From NCBI RefSeq assembly GCF_000472445.1, contig NZ_AXAJ01000001.1, positions 992,643 to 1,056,642 on the forward strand: a DNA stretch of 64,000 bases. Direction: 5' to 3'. The notes under the pieces were generated by a model. It saw nothing but the letters and a program-made list of their open reading frames with translations. It was not told the DNA's origin and made no database searches. The stretch comes from Burkholderia sp. WSM2230. GTDB lineage: Bacteria > Pseudomonadota > Gammaproteobacteria > Burkholderiales > Burkholderiaceae. The position numbers were made by a program, and so were the translations under genes. Of this stretch, positions 51,344-59,971 are shown piece by piece. The first letter of the stretch is position 1; each line of letters opens with the position of its first letter.

Positions 51344-52221
51344 GATCGGACCGCCTGCTGCCCGCCGTCGCCGGCGGCATCCACGGCGAGGTGAATGGCG
51401 AACTGCGCGGCGAGCTACGTGGCGAAACGCGCGGCGCTGGCCAGGTCGGCGCGCATGCCGACGTGGTGCCGCGTGCCGCCTTCGGGGCGCTGCTGGAAAT
51501 CGACGCCGCCTACGCGCAGCTAGCCGCCGATCGCGACGCCACGCTCGCCGCCGCGCGCGACGAAGCCGCGGCGATCATCGCGGCCGCCCATGCTGAGAGC
51601 GATGCGATCCGCCGGGCCGCGCACGACGACTATGAGCAGGCCGCCGCGCGCGGCTATCGCGACGGCGAACAGCGGGCGCTGGCCGACTGGGTGGAGCGCC
51701 TCGCGGATGCGGGCGCGGAGCAACGCCGGGCGCAACTGAAAATGCGCGAGCGCATTGCGAGCATCGTGACGGTGGCCGTAGAGCAGATCGTCCAGGTGCA
51801 GCAGGCCGACCAGTTGTTCGAGCGTGCGCTTTCGGCGGTGGACCGCATTGTCGAGGGCGCGACGTGGCTGCGCGTCGCCGTGAGCCCGGTCGACTACGAC
51901 AAGGCCTGCGTCGCGTTCGAGCGCCTCTCTGCGCGCTGGCGCGATCTCGGCCGGCCGTTTCCGCTCTCGGTGATCGCGGACAAGCGGCTCGCGCCGGGCA
52001 GTTGCCTGTGCGAGTCCGATTTCGGCGCAATCGACGCAAGCCTCGCCACCCAGATGCGAGCGATGCGGCTCGCGGTCTCGCGCGCGCTCAAGCAGTCGGC
52101 AAGCGAAGTGGGCGAGGTGGGCGAGGCCGTGCAATCGCTTGCGCGTTATCCGGCAACCGCGGAGCGCCATGCCGCCGAACTCGCCGATGCAGGCGGCTGG
52201 AACGACGAGGGCTGGCAATGA
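51328..52221 (+). CDS. hrpB5: T3SS ATPase stator HrpB5 (SctL)
   Basis: This 297-aa SctL protein has an N-terminal repeat-rich segment with [16 protein letters not shown], then a coiled-coil ([34 protein letters not shown]) and a C-terminal domain that binds HrcN ([32 protein letters not shown], and [21 protein letters not shown]). It links the ATPase to HrcQ. ATG 51328 lies inside the end of hrpB4, and its TGA overlaps the hrcN ATG, so the three genes are coupled. Confidence 0.93.
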   Translation: MAIWLRSDRLLPAVAGGIHGEVNGELRGELRGETRGAGQVGAHADVVPRAAFGALLEIDAAYAQLAADRDATLAAARDEAAAIIAAAHAESDAIRRAAHDDYEQAAARGYRDGEQRALADWVERLADAGAEQRRAQLKMRERIASIVTVAVEQIVQVQQADQLFERALSAVDRIVEGATWLRVAVSPVDYDKACVAFERLSARWRDLGRPFPLSVIADKRLAPGSCLCESDFGAIDASLATQMRAMRLAVSRALKQSASEVGEVGEAVQSLARYPATAERHAAELADAGGWNDEGWQ

Positions 52222-53621
52222 CTGCGCTGCGCGCCGCGGCCATGCCCCGCATCAGCGAAACCGGCGATCCGGACGACGCGCTGCTTCCGCTCTTCGATGC
52301 CGAACGCCTTGCCGATGCAATCGAGCACGAGATCCTGTCGACGGCGAGCATCGCGCGAACCGGCAAGGTGCTCGAGGTCATCGGCACGCTCGTCAAGGTA
52401 GCTGGGCTCGACGTGACGCTCGGCGAGCTGTGCGAACTGCGCGCGGCGAACGGAGAGTTGCTTCAGCACGCCGAAGTGATCGGCTTTACGCGCGACGTCG
52501 CGCTGCTGTCGCCGTTCTCGCGGCTAGCCGACATCTCGCGCTCCACGCGCGTGGTGGGGCTCGGCCGCTCGCTGACGGTGCCGGTCGGCGACGCGTTGCT
52601 CGGCCGCGTGATCGACAGCCTCGGTGAGCCGATCGACGGACTCGGGCCGCTCGACACCACCGAAGAACGCCCTGTGTTCGCCAACCCGCCTTCGCCGATG
52701 AGCCGGCGCATGATCGACACGCCGCTTGCCACGGGCGTGCGCGTCGTCGATGGCATGATGACGCTCGCCGAGGGGCAGCGCATGGGTATCTTCGCGCCGG
52801 CGGGCGTCGGCAAGAGTACCTTGCTCGGCATGTTCGCGCGCGGCGCGCAATGCGACGTGGCCGTGATCGCGCTGATCGGCGAGCGCGGCCGCGAAGTGCG
52901 CGAATTCGTCGAGCTGATTCTCGGGCCCGAGGGCATGGCGCGCTCAGTCGTGGTATGCGCGACCTCGGACCGCTCGTCGATCGAGCGCGCGAAGGCGGCC
53001 TATGTGGCGACCGCGATTGCCGAGCATTTTCGCGACCGCGGGCAGCGCGTGCTGCTGATGATGGACTCGCTCACGCGTTTTGCGCGCGCGCAGCGCGAGA
53101 TCGGCCTTGCCGCCGGCGAGCCGCCCGCGCGGCGCGGCTTTCCGCCGTCGATTTTCGCCGAATTGCCGCGCCTGCTGGAGCGCGCGGGGATGGGCGAGCA
53201 CGGCTCGATCACCGCGCTTTACACGGTGCTTGCCGAAGACGAATCGGGCAACGATCCGATCGCCGAGGAAGTACGCGGGATCGTCGACGGGCACATGATC
53301 CTGTCGCGCGAAATCGCCGCCAGGAACCAGTATCCGGCAATCGACGTGCTCGCGAGCCTCTCGCGCGTGATGCCGCAGGTAATGACCCCCGACTATGTGC
53401 GCGCGGCGGCCCGCTTGCGCGAACTGCTCGCGAAGCATCGCGAGGTCGAGCTGCTGCTGCAGATCGGCGAATACCAGCCGGGCGGCAATCCGCTTGCGGA
53501 TGAGGCGATACGCAAGATCGACGCGATCCGCGCGTTCTTCAATCAGACGACTCATGAAACGGCCGCGCCACAGGACACCGAGGCGCAGCTGTTTCAACTG
53601 GCTCAACCGGCAAACGGCTGA
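52218..53621 (+). CDS. hrcN: T3SS ATPase HrcN (SctN)
   Basis: This 467-aa F1-beta-like ATPase energises unfolding and chaperone release. Walker A is APAGVGKST (about 198-206), Walker B is [18 protein letters not shown], and the arginine-finger region is further on. [24 protein letters not shown] and [13 protein letters not shown] are family signatures that separate T3SS ATPases from flagellar FliI. ATG 52218 overlaps the hrpB5 stop. The length is typical. Confidence 0.97.
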   Translation: MTALRAAAMPRISETGDPDDALLPLFDAERLADAIEHEILSTASIARTGKVLEVIGTLVKVAGLDVTLGELCELRAANGELLQHAEVIGFTRDVALLSPFSRLADISRSTRVVGLGRSLTVPVGDALLGRVIDSLGEPIDGLGPLDTTEERPVFANPPSPMSRRMIDTPLATGVRVVDGMMTLAEGQRMGIFAPAGVGKSTLLGMFARGAQCDVAVIALIGERGREVREFVELILGPEGMARSVVVCATSDRSSIERAKAAYVATAIAEHFRDRGQRVLLMMDSLTRFARAQREIGLAAGEPPARRGFPPSIFAELPRLLERAGMGEHGSITALYTVLAEDESGNDPIAEEVRGIVDGHMILSREIAARNQYPAIDVLASLSRVMPQVMTPDYVRAAARLRELLAKHREVELLLQIGEYQPGGNPLADEAIRKIDAIRAFFNQTTHETAAPQDTEAQLFQLAQPANG

Positions 53622-53625
53622 GCCG

Positions 53626-54165
53626 ATGAGCACGACGCAAAGTCACGAGACGACACGTCGGCGCATGGCCGCGCTGCAGTTGACTATCGGCCGCCGCGAG
53701 CGGCTCGAGCGTCGTCTTCAGACAAGCGTGATCGCCGCGCGCGAAGCGCATGCCGCGGCGCTATCTCAACGCGACGCGCAACTCACGCGCACGCAGGCGG
53801 AGCGCGAGCAGTTGCGCGGTTTTCACACCAGAATCTCGCAGATGATGACGGCAGGCGCCGCGTTCCAGTTGGCCGAACTGAATGCGACGATGCGCTATGC
53901 GGAGGTCGTCGCCGTTCGTGTCGGGCAGATGGAAAACGAACTCGCGGCGCTGGAGAGAGCATTGCGCGGCAAGGCCGACGAGCTCGCCGCGGCCACGCGC
54001 GCGCTCGCGCAAAACCGCGGCCGCATCGATCTATGCAGTGAACGCATGGCCGGCCTGCGCGTCGCGCTGGAGCGCGAGGCGGCCGACGCCGCCGACGAGG
54101 AAGCGGAAGAAGCGGCGCTCGCGCGTCTGCGTTCCTCTGCGCGTGGGCAGGGCGCCGCGGCATGA
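53626..54165 (+). CDS. hrpB7: T3SS stalk protein HrpB7 (SctO)
   Basis: This 179-aa, almost wholly coiled-coil protein (residues 15-165) is charged and Ala/Arg/Glu-rich, the SctO (YscO/FliJ-like) stalk that sits inside the HrcN hexamer. Position after hrcN is diagnostic; sequence similarity in this family is low. The ATG lies four bases after the hrcN stop. A 39-base gap precedes hrcT. Confidence 0.88.
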   Translation: MSTTQSHETTRRRMAALQLTIGRRERLERRLQTSVIAAREAHAAALSQRDAQLTRTQAEREQLRGFHTRISQMMTAGAAFQLAELNATMRYAEVVAVRVGQMENELAALERALRGKADELAAATRALAQNRGRIDLCSERMAGLRVALEREAADAADEEAEEAALARLRSSARGQGAAA

Positions 54166-54204
54166 CTGCGCCGCCAACTTTCGCAATTTGATTAGCCATC
54201 CATA

Positions 54205-55020
54205 ATGTACGACACCATCACCACGCTGCCGCAGTTCGGCGCCACACTGATACGCTCGTTGACCGTGCTCGGCGTCTGTTCAGTGCGGCTTTTCGTGGTG
54301 CTTTACCTGTTTCCGCCCACCGCGGACGGCATTCTGCAAGGCGTGGTGCGCAACGGCGTCGTTCTGCTGTTCAGCTCGTTTATCGCTTATGGCCAGCCGG
54401 TTTCGCTGTATACATCGCTGACCGGCACGGCGCTCGTCGTGATCGGTCTGCGCGAGGCGGCCATTGGGCTGCTGCTTGGATTCGCTGCATCCACGGTATT
54501 CTGGGTCGCGGAAGGGGCGGGCATCTACGTCGACGATCTGGCCGGCTACAACAACGTGCAGATCACCAACCCGCTGCGCGAGGAGCAGTCCACGCCGACT
54601 GGCACGCTGCTCGCGCAGGTGGCGAGCGTCGCGTTCTGGACCTTCGGCGGCATGACGTTCCTGCTCGGCGCTCTTTACGAGTCGTATCACTGGTGGCCGC
54701 TCACCGCAGCGACGCCGGTGCCCGCGAACGTGCTCGAAAGCTTCGTGCTGCAACAGACCGACTCGCTGATGCAGACCACCGCCAAGCTAGCTGCGCCGAT
54801 GATGCTGATGCTGCTGCTCGTCGACTTCGCGTTCGGCTTTGCGGCGAAGTCGGCGCAAAAACTGGAACTGATGACGCTCAGTCAGCCGGTCAAGGGCGCG
54901 CTTACGGTGATGATGCTCGCACTCTTCGTCGGCATATTCGTGGACCAGGTGCGCGACCAGCTCGTGCTGACAGGTCTCGGCGAGCAGTTGCGGGCAATCG
55001 CCGGCGCGGTGCGCAAATAG
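54205..55020 (+). CDS. hrcT: T3SS export apparatus protein HrcT (SctT)
   Basis: This 271-aa SctT protein has six membrane helices. Conserved segments are SVRLFVVLYLFPPTADGILQGVVRNGVVLLFS, GLREAAIGLLLGFAASTVFWVAEGAGIYVDD and LLLVDFAFGFAAKSAQKLELMTLSQPVKGALTVMMLALF. It caps the SctRST gate. ATG 54205 follows an AT-rich stretch. The gene ends the core plus-strand arm; hrcC follows after a repeat-containing gap. Confidence 0.96.
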   Translation: MYDTITTLPQFGATLIRSLTVLGVCSVRLFVVLYLFPPTADGILQGVVRNGVVLLFSSFIAYGQPVSLYTSLTGTALVVIGLREAAIGLLLGFAASTVFWVAEGAGIYVDDLAGYNNVQITNPLREEQSTPTGTLLAQVASVAFWTFGGMTFLLGALYESYHWWPLTAATPVPANVLESFVLQQTDSLMQTTAKLAAPMMLMLLLVDFAFGFAAKSAQKLELMTLSQPVKGALTVMMLALFVGIFVDQVRDQLVLTGLGEQLRAIAGAVRK

Positions 55021-55042
55021 ACACGGCGCACCGGCCGCGCCC

Positions 55043-55117
55043 ATGCAGGCCGCGCCAATGCGGGCCGCGGCAATGCAGGCCGCGCCAATGCAGGCCGCGC
55101 CAATGCAGGCCGCGCCA
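55043..55117 (+). repeat. Five tandem 15-bp repeats between hrcT and hrcC
   Basis: The unit ATGCAGGCCGCGCCA is repeated five times head to tail (55043, 55058, 55073, 55088, 55103). The second copy has two substitutions; the third to fifth are identical. It lies 23 bases after the hrcT stop and 142 bases before the hrcC ATG, in a position where length change could alter readthrough between the two genes. Confidence 0.85.
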
Positions 55118-55258
55118 ATTCTCAACACTCCTCAAATGCGCATGAACCGTCAGATTTGTTGAGGATGTGCTTCACACGCTTCGATACATTGGGCATCGCC
55201 GGCTCACGTTGCATGACGCGCGGCCAACCCCTTGACCATCGTGGACATCGTGGAACCC

Positions 55259-57091
55259 ATGAACAACAAACGGCTCATGCTTGCTGCCCGGCTGGCAGCG
55301 TCTCTTGTCTTCGCATTGCCCGCCCTCGTCGCGGCGCCCGCCGAAGCCGCGGCCATCCACTGGCGCAGTTCCGTGGTCCACGTCAGCGCCGAAGGGCAGG
55401 ACGTGAAGGACGTGTTGCGCGATTTCACTGCTGGACAAGGTGTGCCCACAACCATTTCCGGCGACGTGCACGGCGCCGTGAGCGGCCGCTTCGACATGCC
55501 GCCGCAGCGCTTTCTCGACACCCTGGCGTCGAGCTTCGGCTTCGTGTGGTTTTACGACGGCAGCGTACTGTCGATCAGCGACGTGAACACCGTCACGCGG
55601 CGCGTCATCAAGCTCGATCATGCGAGTGCCGCCGATCTGCGCTCGGCGCTCACGCAACTGCGGATCGAGAATGCACGCTTTCCGATCACTTACGACGAGA
55701 GCCAGGGGACCGCGCTCGTCAGCGGGCCGCAAGCGTATGTGCAGCTCGTGTCCGAAGTCGCGCGCCGTCTCGACGACAATGCGGCGCAGCGTTCGGGGTC
55801 GATGATCCGCGTGTTTCAGCTGCATCATGCCTGGGCCGCGGATCACAACGTCGAGATCGACGGCAAGACGGTGACGGTGTCCGGCGTCGCGAATGTGCTG
55901 TCGGCTATGTACCATCCGCGCGACCAGCGCGGCCGTAACGGCGCCGACAGCTACGAGCAGGCCGCCAACCGCGCCGCGCGCGAACCGACCATGCGCCGCT
56001 TGCAGCCGATGCGCGACGTCACCGGCAGCACCGACGGCGGCGGCTATCAAAACGGCGTGAATCCGCCGCTGCCGGCCGGCATTGCAGCGAACGGCGGCGT
56101 GGCGCCGGGCATCGGCGGATTGCTGAACGGCATGGCCGCGGGCGGTGGACCGGGCATGCAGTCGATCGGCTCGTCCAATGACAGCGACGGCGACAACGGC
56201 GCCGATACGTCGGTGAGTGGCAGCCAGACGCTGCCCGTGATCGAAGCTGACCCGCGCACCAACTCCGTGCTGATCCGTGACGTGCCGCAACGCCTCGCGC
56301 AGTATCAGAGCCTGATCGACAAGCTGGACGTGCGGCCGCGTCTGATCGAGATCGAGGCGCATATCATCGAGATCGACGACAACGCGCTCAAGCAGATCGG
56401 CGTGGACTGGCGCGCGCATAACAGCCACATCGACATTCAGACCGGCAACGGCACCACGCAGCAGAACGGCTACAACGGCAACATCGATCCGATTTTCGGC
56501 ACGCAGACGCTCGCGGACGGCACAACCGTGATCAACACGACGCCGGTCGGCGGCTCGCTCACGGCCGTGCTCGGCAACGCGGGCCGCTACCTGCTCGCAC
56601 GCGTGAACGCGCTGCAGCAGAGCAATCTCGCGAAGATCGACGCGAGCCCCAAAGTCGCCACGCTCAACAACGTCGAGGCCGTGATGGACCAGAAGACGCG
56701 CTTCTTCGTGCGCGTGTCGGGATATACGTCGGCGGATCTGTACAGCGTGTCGACCGGCGTGTCGCTGCGCGTGCTGCCGCTTGTCGTCGAAGAAAACGGC
56801 AGGACGGATATCAAGCTCAACGTTCATATCGAGGACGGCGCGATTACATCGCAGCAGGTCGACAACATTCCGGTGATCACGACGAGCACGATCAACACCG
56901 AGTCGTTCGTCGGGCAGGGCGAGAGCCTGCTGATTGCCGGCTATCGCGTAGATACATCGACGAACGGCGAAACCGGCGTGCCTGGTCTTTCGAAGATTCC
57001 GCTGATTGGCGCGCTGTTCCGCTATCGCGATGACCAGCGCAGTCATATGGAGCGGCTCTTTCTGCTGTCGCCGCGCATCATCGAGTTCTGA
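55259..57091 (+). CDS. hrcC: T3SS outer-membrane secretin HrcC (SctC)
   Basis: This 610-aa secretin has a signal peptide (KRLMLAARLAASLVFALPALVAAPAEA), an N0 domain (WRSSVVHVSAEGQDVKDVLRDF), N1 and N3 modules and a secretin core (QSNLAKIDASPKVATLNNVEAVMDQKTRFFVRV; VTTSTIN-like strand; EGESLLIAGY-type motif and GVPGLSKIPLIGALFR). A Gly/Asn-rich insert (about 258-320) interrupts the N3 module. ATG 55259 is chosen over the TTG at 55232. It lies downstream of hrcT across a repeat and has no PIP box of its own that I can find, so it probably depends on readthrough or on an unseen promoter. Confidence 0.96.
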   Translation: MNNKRLMLAARLAASLVFALPALVAAPAEAAAIHWRSSVVHVSAEGQDVKDVLRDFTAGQGVPTTISGDVHGAVSGRFDMPPQRFLDTLASSFGFVWFYDGSVLSISDVNTVTRRVIKLDHASAADLRSALTQLRIENARFPITYDESQGTALVSGPQAYVQLVSEVARRLDDNAAQRSGSMIRVFQLHHAWAADHNVEIDGKTVTVSGVANVLSAMYHPRDQRGRNGADSYEQAANRAAREPTMRRLQPMRDVTGSTDGGGYQNGVNPPLPAGIAANGGVAPGIGGLLNGMAAGGGPGMQSIGSSNDSDGDNGADTSVSGSQTLPVIEADPRTNSVLIRDVPQRLAQYQSLIDKLDVRPRLIEIEAHIIEIDDNALKQIGVDWRAHNSHIDIQTGNGTTQQNGYNGNIDPIFGTQTLADGTTVINTTPVGGSLTAVLGNAGRYLLARVNALQQSNLAKIDASPKVATLNNVEAVMDQKTRFFVRVSGYTSADLYSVSTGVSLRVLPLVVEENGRTDIKLNVHIEDGAITSQQVDNIPVITTSTINTESFVGQGESLLIAGYRVDTSTNGETGVPGLSKIPLIGALFRYRDDQRSHMERLFLLSPRIIEF

Positions 57092-57180
57092 GGGTGCTGC
57101 GATTGGCGGCGGGTGGTTCATCGGTCAGCAGTGCCTGGACGTGCGGCGCGCCATTGCGATGAAGGCGCGCCGCTTCGTCC

Positions 57181-58212
57181 TCAGCCATTGCCGCGCGTGC
57201 GCGCGGCGAGCGCGGCCGCGCTCAACAGCGCATACGGCGCTTTGGGCACGCCGCCCGTAGAAGCGGCGAAGGCCGCTTGCGAGTCGCCCCACGACGGCGC
57301 ATTGCGTGCGACGGCGCTATCCGCGGGATGCACTTCCACGCGAGGCGGCGAGGCGGACGCGGAGGTGCGCGGCATCGGTCCGATGCAGACCATGGCCGCG
57401 GCGCGAGAATCGTCTTGCAGCGAGGCAAACCCGGCGCTTTCCACGCATTCCACGCTCTCCAGTCCGTCCACGCTCTCCATCGTCTGCATGCTCTGCGCGC
57501 TTTCGTCGAGCGCGGCATCCGCCGTGTCGGTCATCTCTATGCGGTAACCATGCGCATACAACGTACGCAGATGCACGCCCCAAGGGCCGTTCAGTTCCAG
57601 CTTCTTGCGCAGCTTGTAGATGTGCTGTTCGAGCGTGCGCCCGATGATGTCCTCCGAACGGCTCCACACCGCGCCGGCGATCTGGCGGCGGCTCACATAT
57701 TCGCCGCGGCGCGAGAACAGCAGCCACGCAATCGCGAACTCGCGCGGCGTGAGCCGGACCACGTGGCTGTCGACATGGACCGTGCAGGTGCGTCGATCGA
57801 GCCGGTACACGCCGCATTCGAGCGTGTCGCTGGAATCCGCGCTTTGTAGTTGCGCGCGCAACAAGGCGAGGTGAACCCGCAGCATCACCTCGCGGGCGTC
57901 GACAGGCGACAGCACCACGTCGTCGGCGCCCGCGTCGAACAGACGACCTATGGCCTCCCGATCATGGCCCGCGCCGATCACGATCAACGGCGCGCGGCGG
58001 TCCGCGTAGCAGGCTCGCCGTGCGAGCACCGGGCGCAGGGGGTTGAGCCCGGTGTCCGCGTCGATCAGGATCGCGCTGTATTCGTCGCGATAGATTGCGC
58101 GCGCGAAGGCGACGTCATCGGCGAACCGGTGGCAGACGGCGCCGTCGGCTTCGAAACAACGGCAGATCAACCCGAACAGTGTTGCGCTTCTGGTCATCAC
58201 TGCAAGTTTCAT
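57181..58212 (-). CDS. hrpG: HrpG-like OmpR-family response regulator
   Basis: This 343-aa protein has a receiver-like domain (1-120) and an OmpR/PhoB winged-helix domain (about 140-225, LTPREFAIAWLLFSRRGEYVSRRQIAGAVW, then RTLEQHIYKLRKKLEL). Asp51 (ILIDAD) sits in the phospho-acceptor place, but the acidic pair after the first strand is missing, so phosphorylation may be atypical. A 115-residue Ala/Ser/Met-rich C-terminal tail is unusual. Position beside hrcC fits HrpG, which activates the hrpX/hrpB gene. GGAGGA precedes ATG 58212. No hrpX is in the window. Confidence 0.78.
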   Translation of the reverse strand: MKLAVMTRSATLFGLICRCFEADGAVCHRFADDVAFARAIYRDEYSAILIDADTGLNPLRPVLARRACYADRRAPLIVIGAGHDREAIGRLFDAGADDVVLSPVDAREVMLRVHLALLRAQLQSADSSDTLECGVYRLDRRTCTVHVDSHVVRLTPREFAIAWLLFSRRGEYVSRRQIAGAVWSRSEDIIGRTLEQHIYKLRKKLELNGPWGVHLRTLYAHGYRIEMTDTADAALDESAQSMQTMESVDGLESVECVESAGFASLQDDSRAAAMVCIGPMPRTSASASPPRVEVHPADSAVARNAPSWGDSQAAFAASTGGVPKAPYALLSAAALAARTRGNG

Positions 58213-58838
58213 TTTTCCTCCGTGCGATACCGCGCGCCCGTGAAACTCGCGGGCGAAGGGCAAACGTTATTCGTGGAACGGGTAGATCGATGCGTTTTCG
58301 CGTCGATGCGATTACGCAATTCGAATGACTCGACAGTAGAGGCAGCAGTCCATCAAGGATGTAACGTTTTGTTTCGCCGCCGCGATTCAATCGGTTGATT
58401 GAAAAGGCAATCACGAATTTGACATTTTCAGTTCACCGGTTTTCCGTAGTTCGCCGCGTGCATTACACGTTTTTTGCACGCCGCAGAAAAGATGAGGAGG
58501 GTTTTGAATGGGCCTAACCTTACAGATGCGAAGCCGGGCGAACTCTGTGAAGTCCAGTGTTTGCGGACATTGTCCGGCAAACCTTACGGAAATGTAATAT
58601 CAACGTAAGGTTGAAGCGTGCCTCGATGGAGAACAGCTGGCTTTCGGCCGCGTTCGTGACGAATATCCATACGCCTATTCCTGCATAATCCACATATGCA
58701 CTTATTTCCGATCAATGCGAATGTAATTGCAAGAATGCCGTTATTTACCGCTATGAGAATTGTTGAGCGTGTTTAATTGTGTATTGCCTAATATGGGCAC
58801 GCCGCCGGTGAATCACCGCATTCGATTGGAGTCTCGCC
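58213..58838. promoter_or_regulatory. AT-rich divergent control region between hrpG and Rieske gene
   Basis: This 626-bp gap is much richer in A+T than its surroundings, as in regulatory DNA. It holds three AACCTTAC half-sites: 58516-58523, 58580-58587 and, inverted, CGTAAGGTT at 58604-58612. The last two form a perfect 9-bp dyad (58580-58588 with 58604-58612) around a possible -10 (TAATAT, 58595-58600). A second near-palindrome, TTGCGGACA with TGTCCGGCAA, sits at 58561-58580. No PIP box is seen. The dyads look like operator sites, for HrpG, the Rieske gene or both. Confidence 0.6.
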
Positions 58839-59909
58839 GTGCCGTATCTGCTCAATGCCTGGTATGTCGCCGCGCTGTCCGGCGAAGTCACGGCGCATGC
58901 GCCGCTCGGCCGCACACTGCTTGACGAGCCGGTTGTGCTTTACCGCACTTCCGGCGGAGAGGCCGTTGCGCTCGCGGACCGCTGTCCGCATCGCTTCGCG
59001 CCACTGTCGCGCGGCCGCGTCGTCGAGGGTGCGCTCGAATGTCCATATCACGGACTGCGTTTCGGCGCAGACGGCCAGTGCGTATTCAACCCGCACGGCG
59101 ACGGGCGCGTCCCTGCGCGCGCCGAAGCGCGTCGCTATCCGGTGCGCGAGCGCTATGGGGCGATCTGGTTCTGGCCGGGCGATCCACAACGCGCGCCGAC
59201 CACGCCGCTTCCCGCGTTCGACTATCTCGATCCACGCGATAACTTCACGAGCGAGCGTTATCTGCACACGCGTGCCAATTACCAGTTGAGCGCCGACAAT
59301 CTTCTCGATCTCAGCCACTTTCAGTATCTGCATCCCGACACGCTCGGCAGCGAGCAGATGGCGAGCGGAGTAGTGCGCGCGACGGTTGCGGGCAACATGG
59401 TGTCGGTGCATCGCGAGATGAGCGGCGAATATTTGCGGCCGATGCTCACACAGAGCTTCGACCTGCTGTATGGCGAGCGCGCCGACCGCGAACTCGACGT
59501 TCAGTGGATGCCGCCGGGGCTGCTGACTATCGTCGTGCGCGTTTGCGAGAGCGGCTTGCCCGAGACGACGCGCGAAGCGATTTCAGCGCATTGGCTCACG
59601 CCGGAGACTGCCGCGAGCTCGCACTATTTCTTTGCGTTCGGTTTGCCGCGCGCAATCGGCGCGCATGGCGCCGAACTCGTGAACCGCACCGCGCAGAGTC
59701 TGCTCGCGCCGTTTCGCGACGAAGACATTCCGATGCTCGAAGCGCAGCAACGCATGATCGGCGAGCGCGATTTCTGGTCGCTGCGACCGGCGATGCTGCC
59801 TATCGATGCAGGCGCGCTGCACGCGCGCCGCATCATGGAACGGCTGATTGCCGACGAAGCGCGGCAGGGCGACAGCGAGAGCGTGTCTACGGTGCAGCAG
59901 GCGTCGTAG
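58839..59909 (+). CDS. Rieske non-haem iron oxygenase, alpha subunit (VanA-like)
   Basis: This 356-aa ring-hydroxylating oxygenase has a Rieske centre with CPHR and CPYHGL (DRCPHRFAPLSRGRVVEGALECPYHGL) and a catalytic mononuclear iron site with DNLLDLSHFQYLHP. It resembles vanillate O-demethylase and related aryl-O-demethylases that act with a separate reductase. No reductase is adjacent. GTG 58839 begins right at the conserved N-terminus (PYLLNAWYVAAL). It sits between the HrpG-like gene and a candidate effector, so it may detoxify or use plant phenolics during infection, an inference from context. Confidence 0.85.
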   Translation: MPYLLNAWYVAALSGEVTAHAPLGRTLLDEPVVLYRTSGGEAVALADRCPHRFAPLSRGRVVEGALECPYHGLRFGADGQCVFNPHGDGRVPARAEARRYPVRERYGAIWFWPGDPQRAPTTPLPAFDYLDPRDNFTSERYLHTRANYQLSADNLLDLSHFQYLHPDTLGSEQMASGVVRATVAGNMVSVHREMSGEYLRPMLTQSFDLLYGERADRELDVQWMPPGLLTIVVRVCESGLPETTREAISAHWLTPETAASSHYFFAFGLPRAIGAHGAELVNRTAQSLLAPFRDEDIPMLEAQQRMIGERDFWSLRPAMLPIDAGALHARRIMERLIADEARQGDSESVSTVQQAS

Positions 59910-59971
59910 TTCTCGAGCCGTGCTGACGGAGGCGGCGTGGCACAGCCGCCTATGCAAACAACCGCCCGCAC

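Noticed and set aside
55021..55258. A PIP box for hrcC
   Set aside because: Only one TTCG (55180) lies in this gap on the plus strand and it has no partner at the right distance.
55172..57121. A 649-codon minus-strand frame
   Set aside because: It is the mirror of hrcC, an unmistakable secretin.
58763..58794. A -35/-10 pair (TTGAGC, TAATAT) before the Rieske gene
   Set aside because: The spacer is 20 bases, too long for an ordinary sigma-70 promoter; kept only as part of the AT-rich region.
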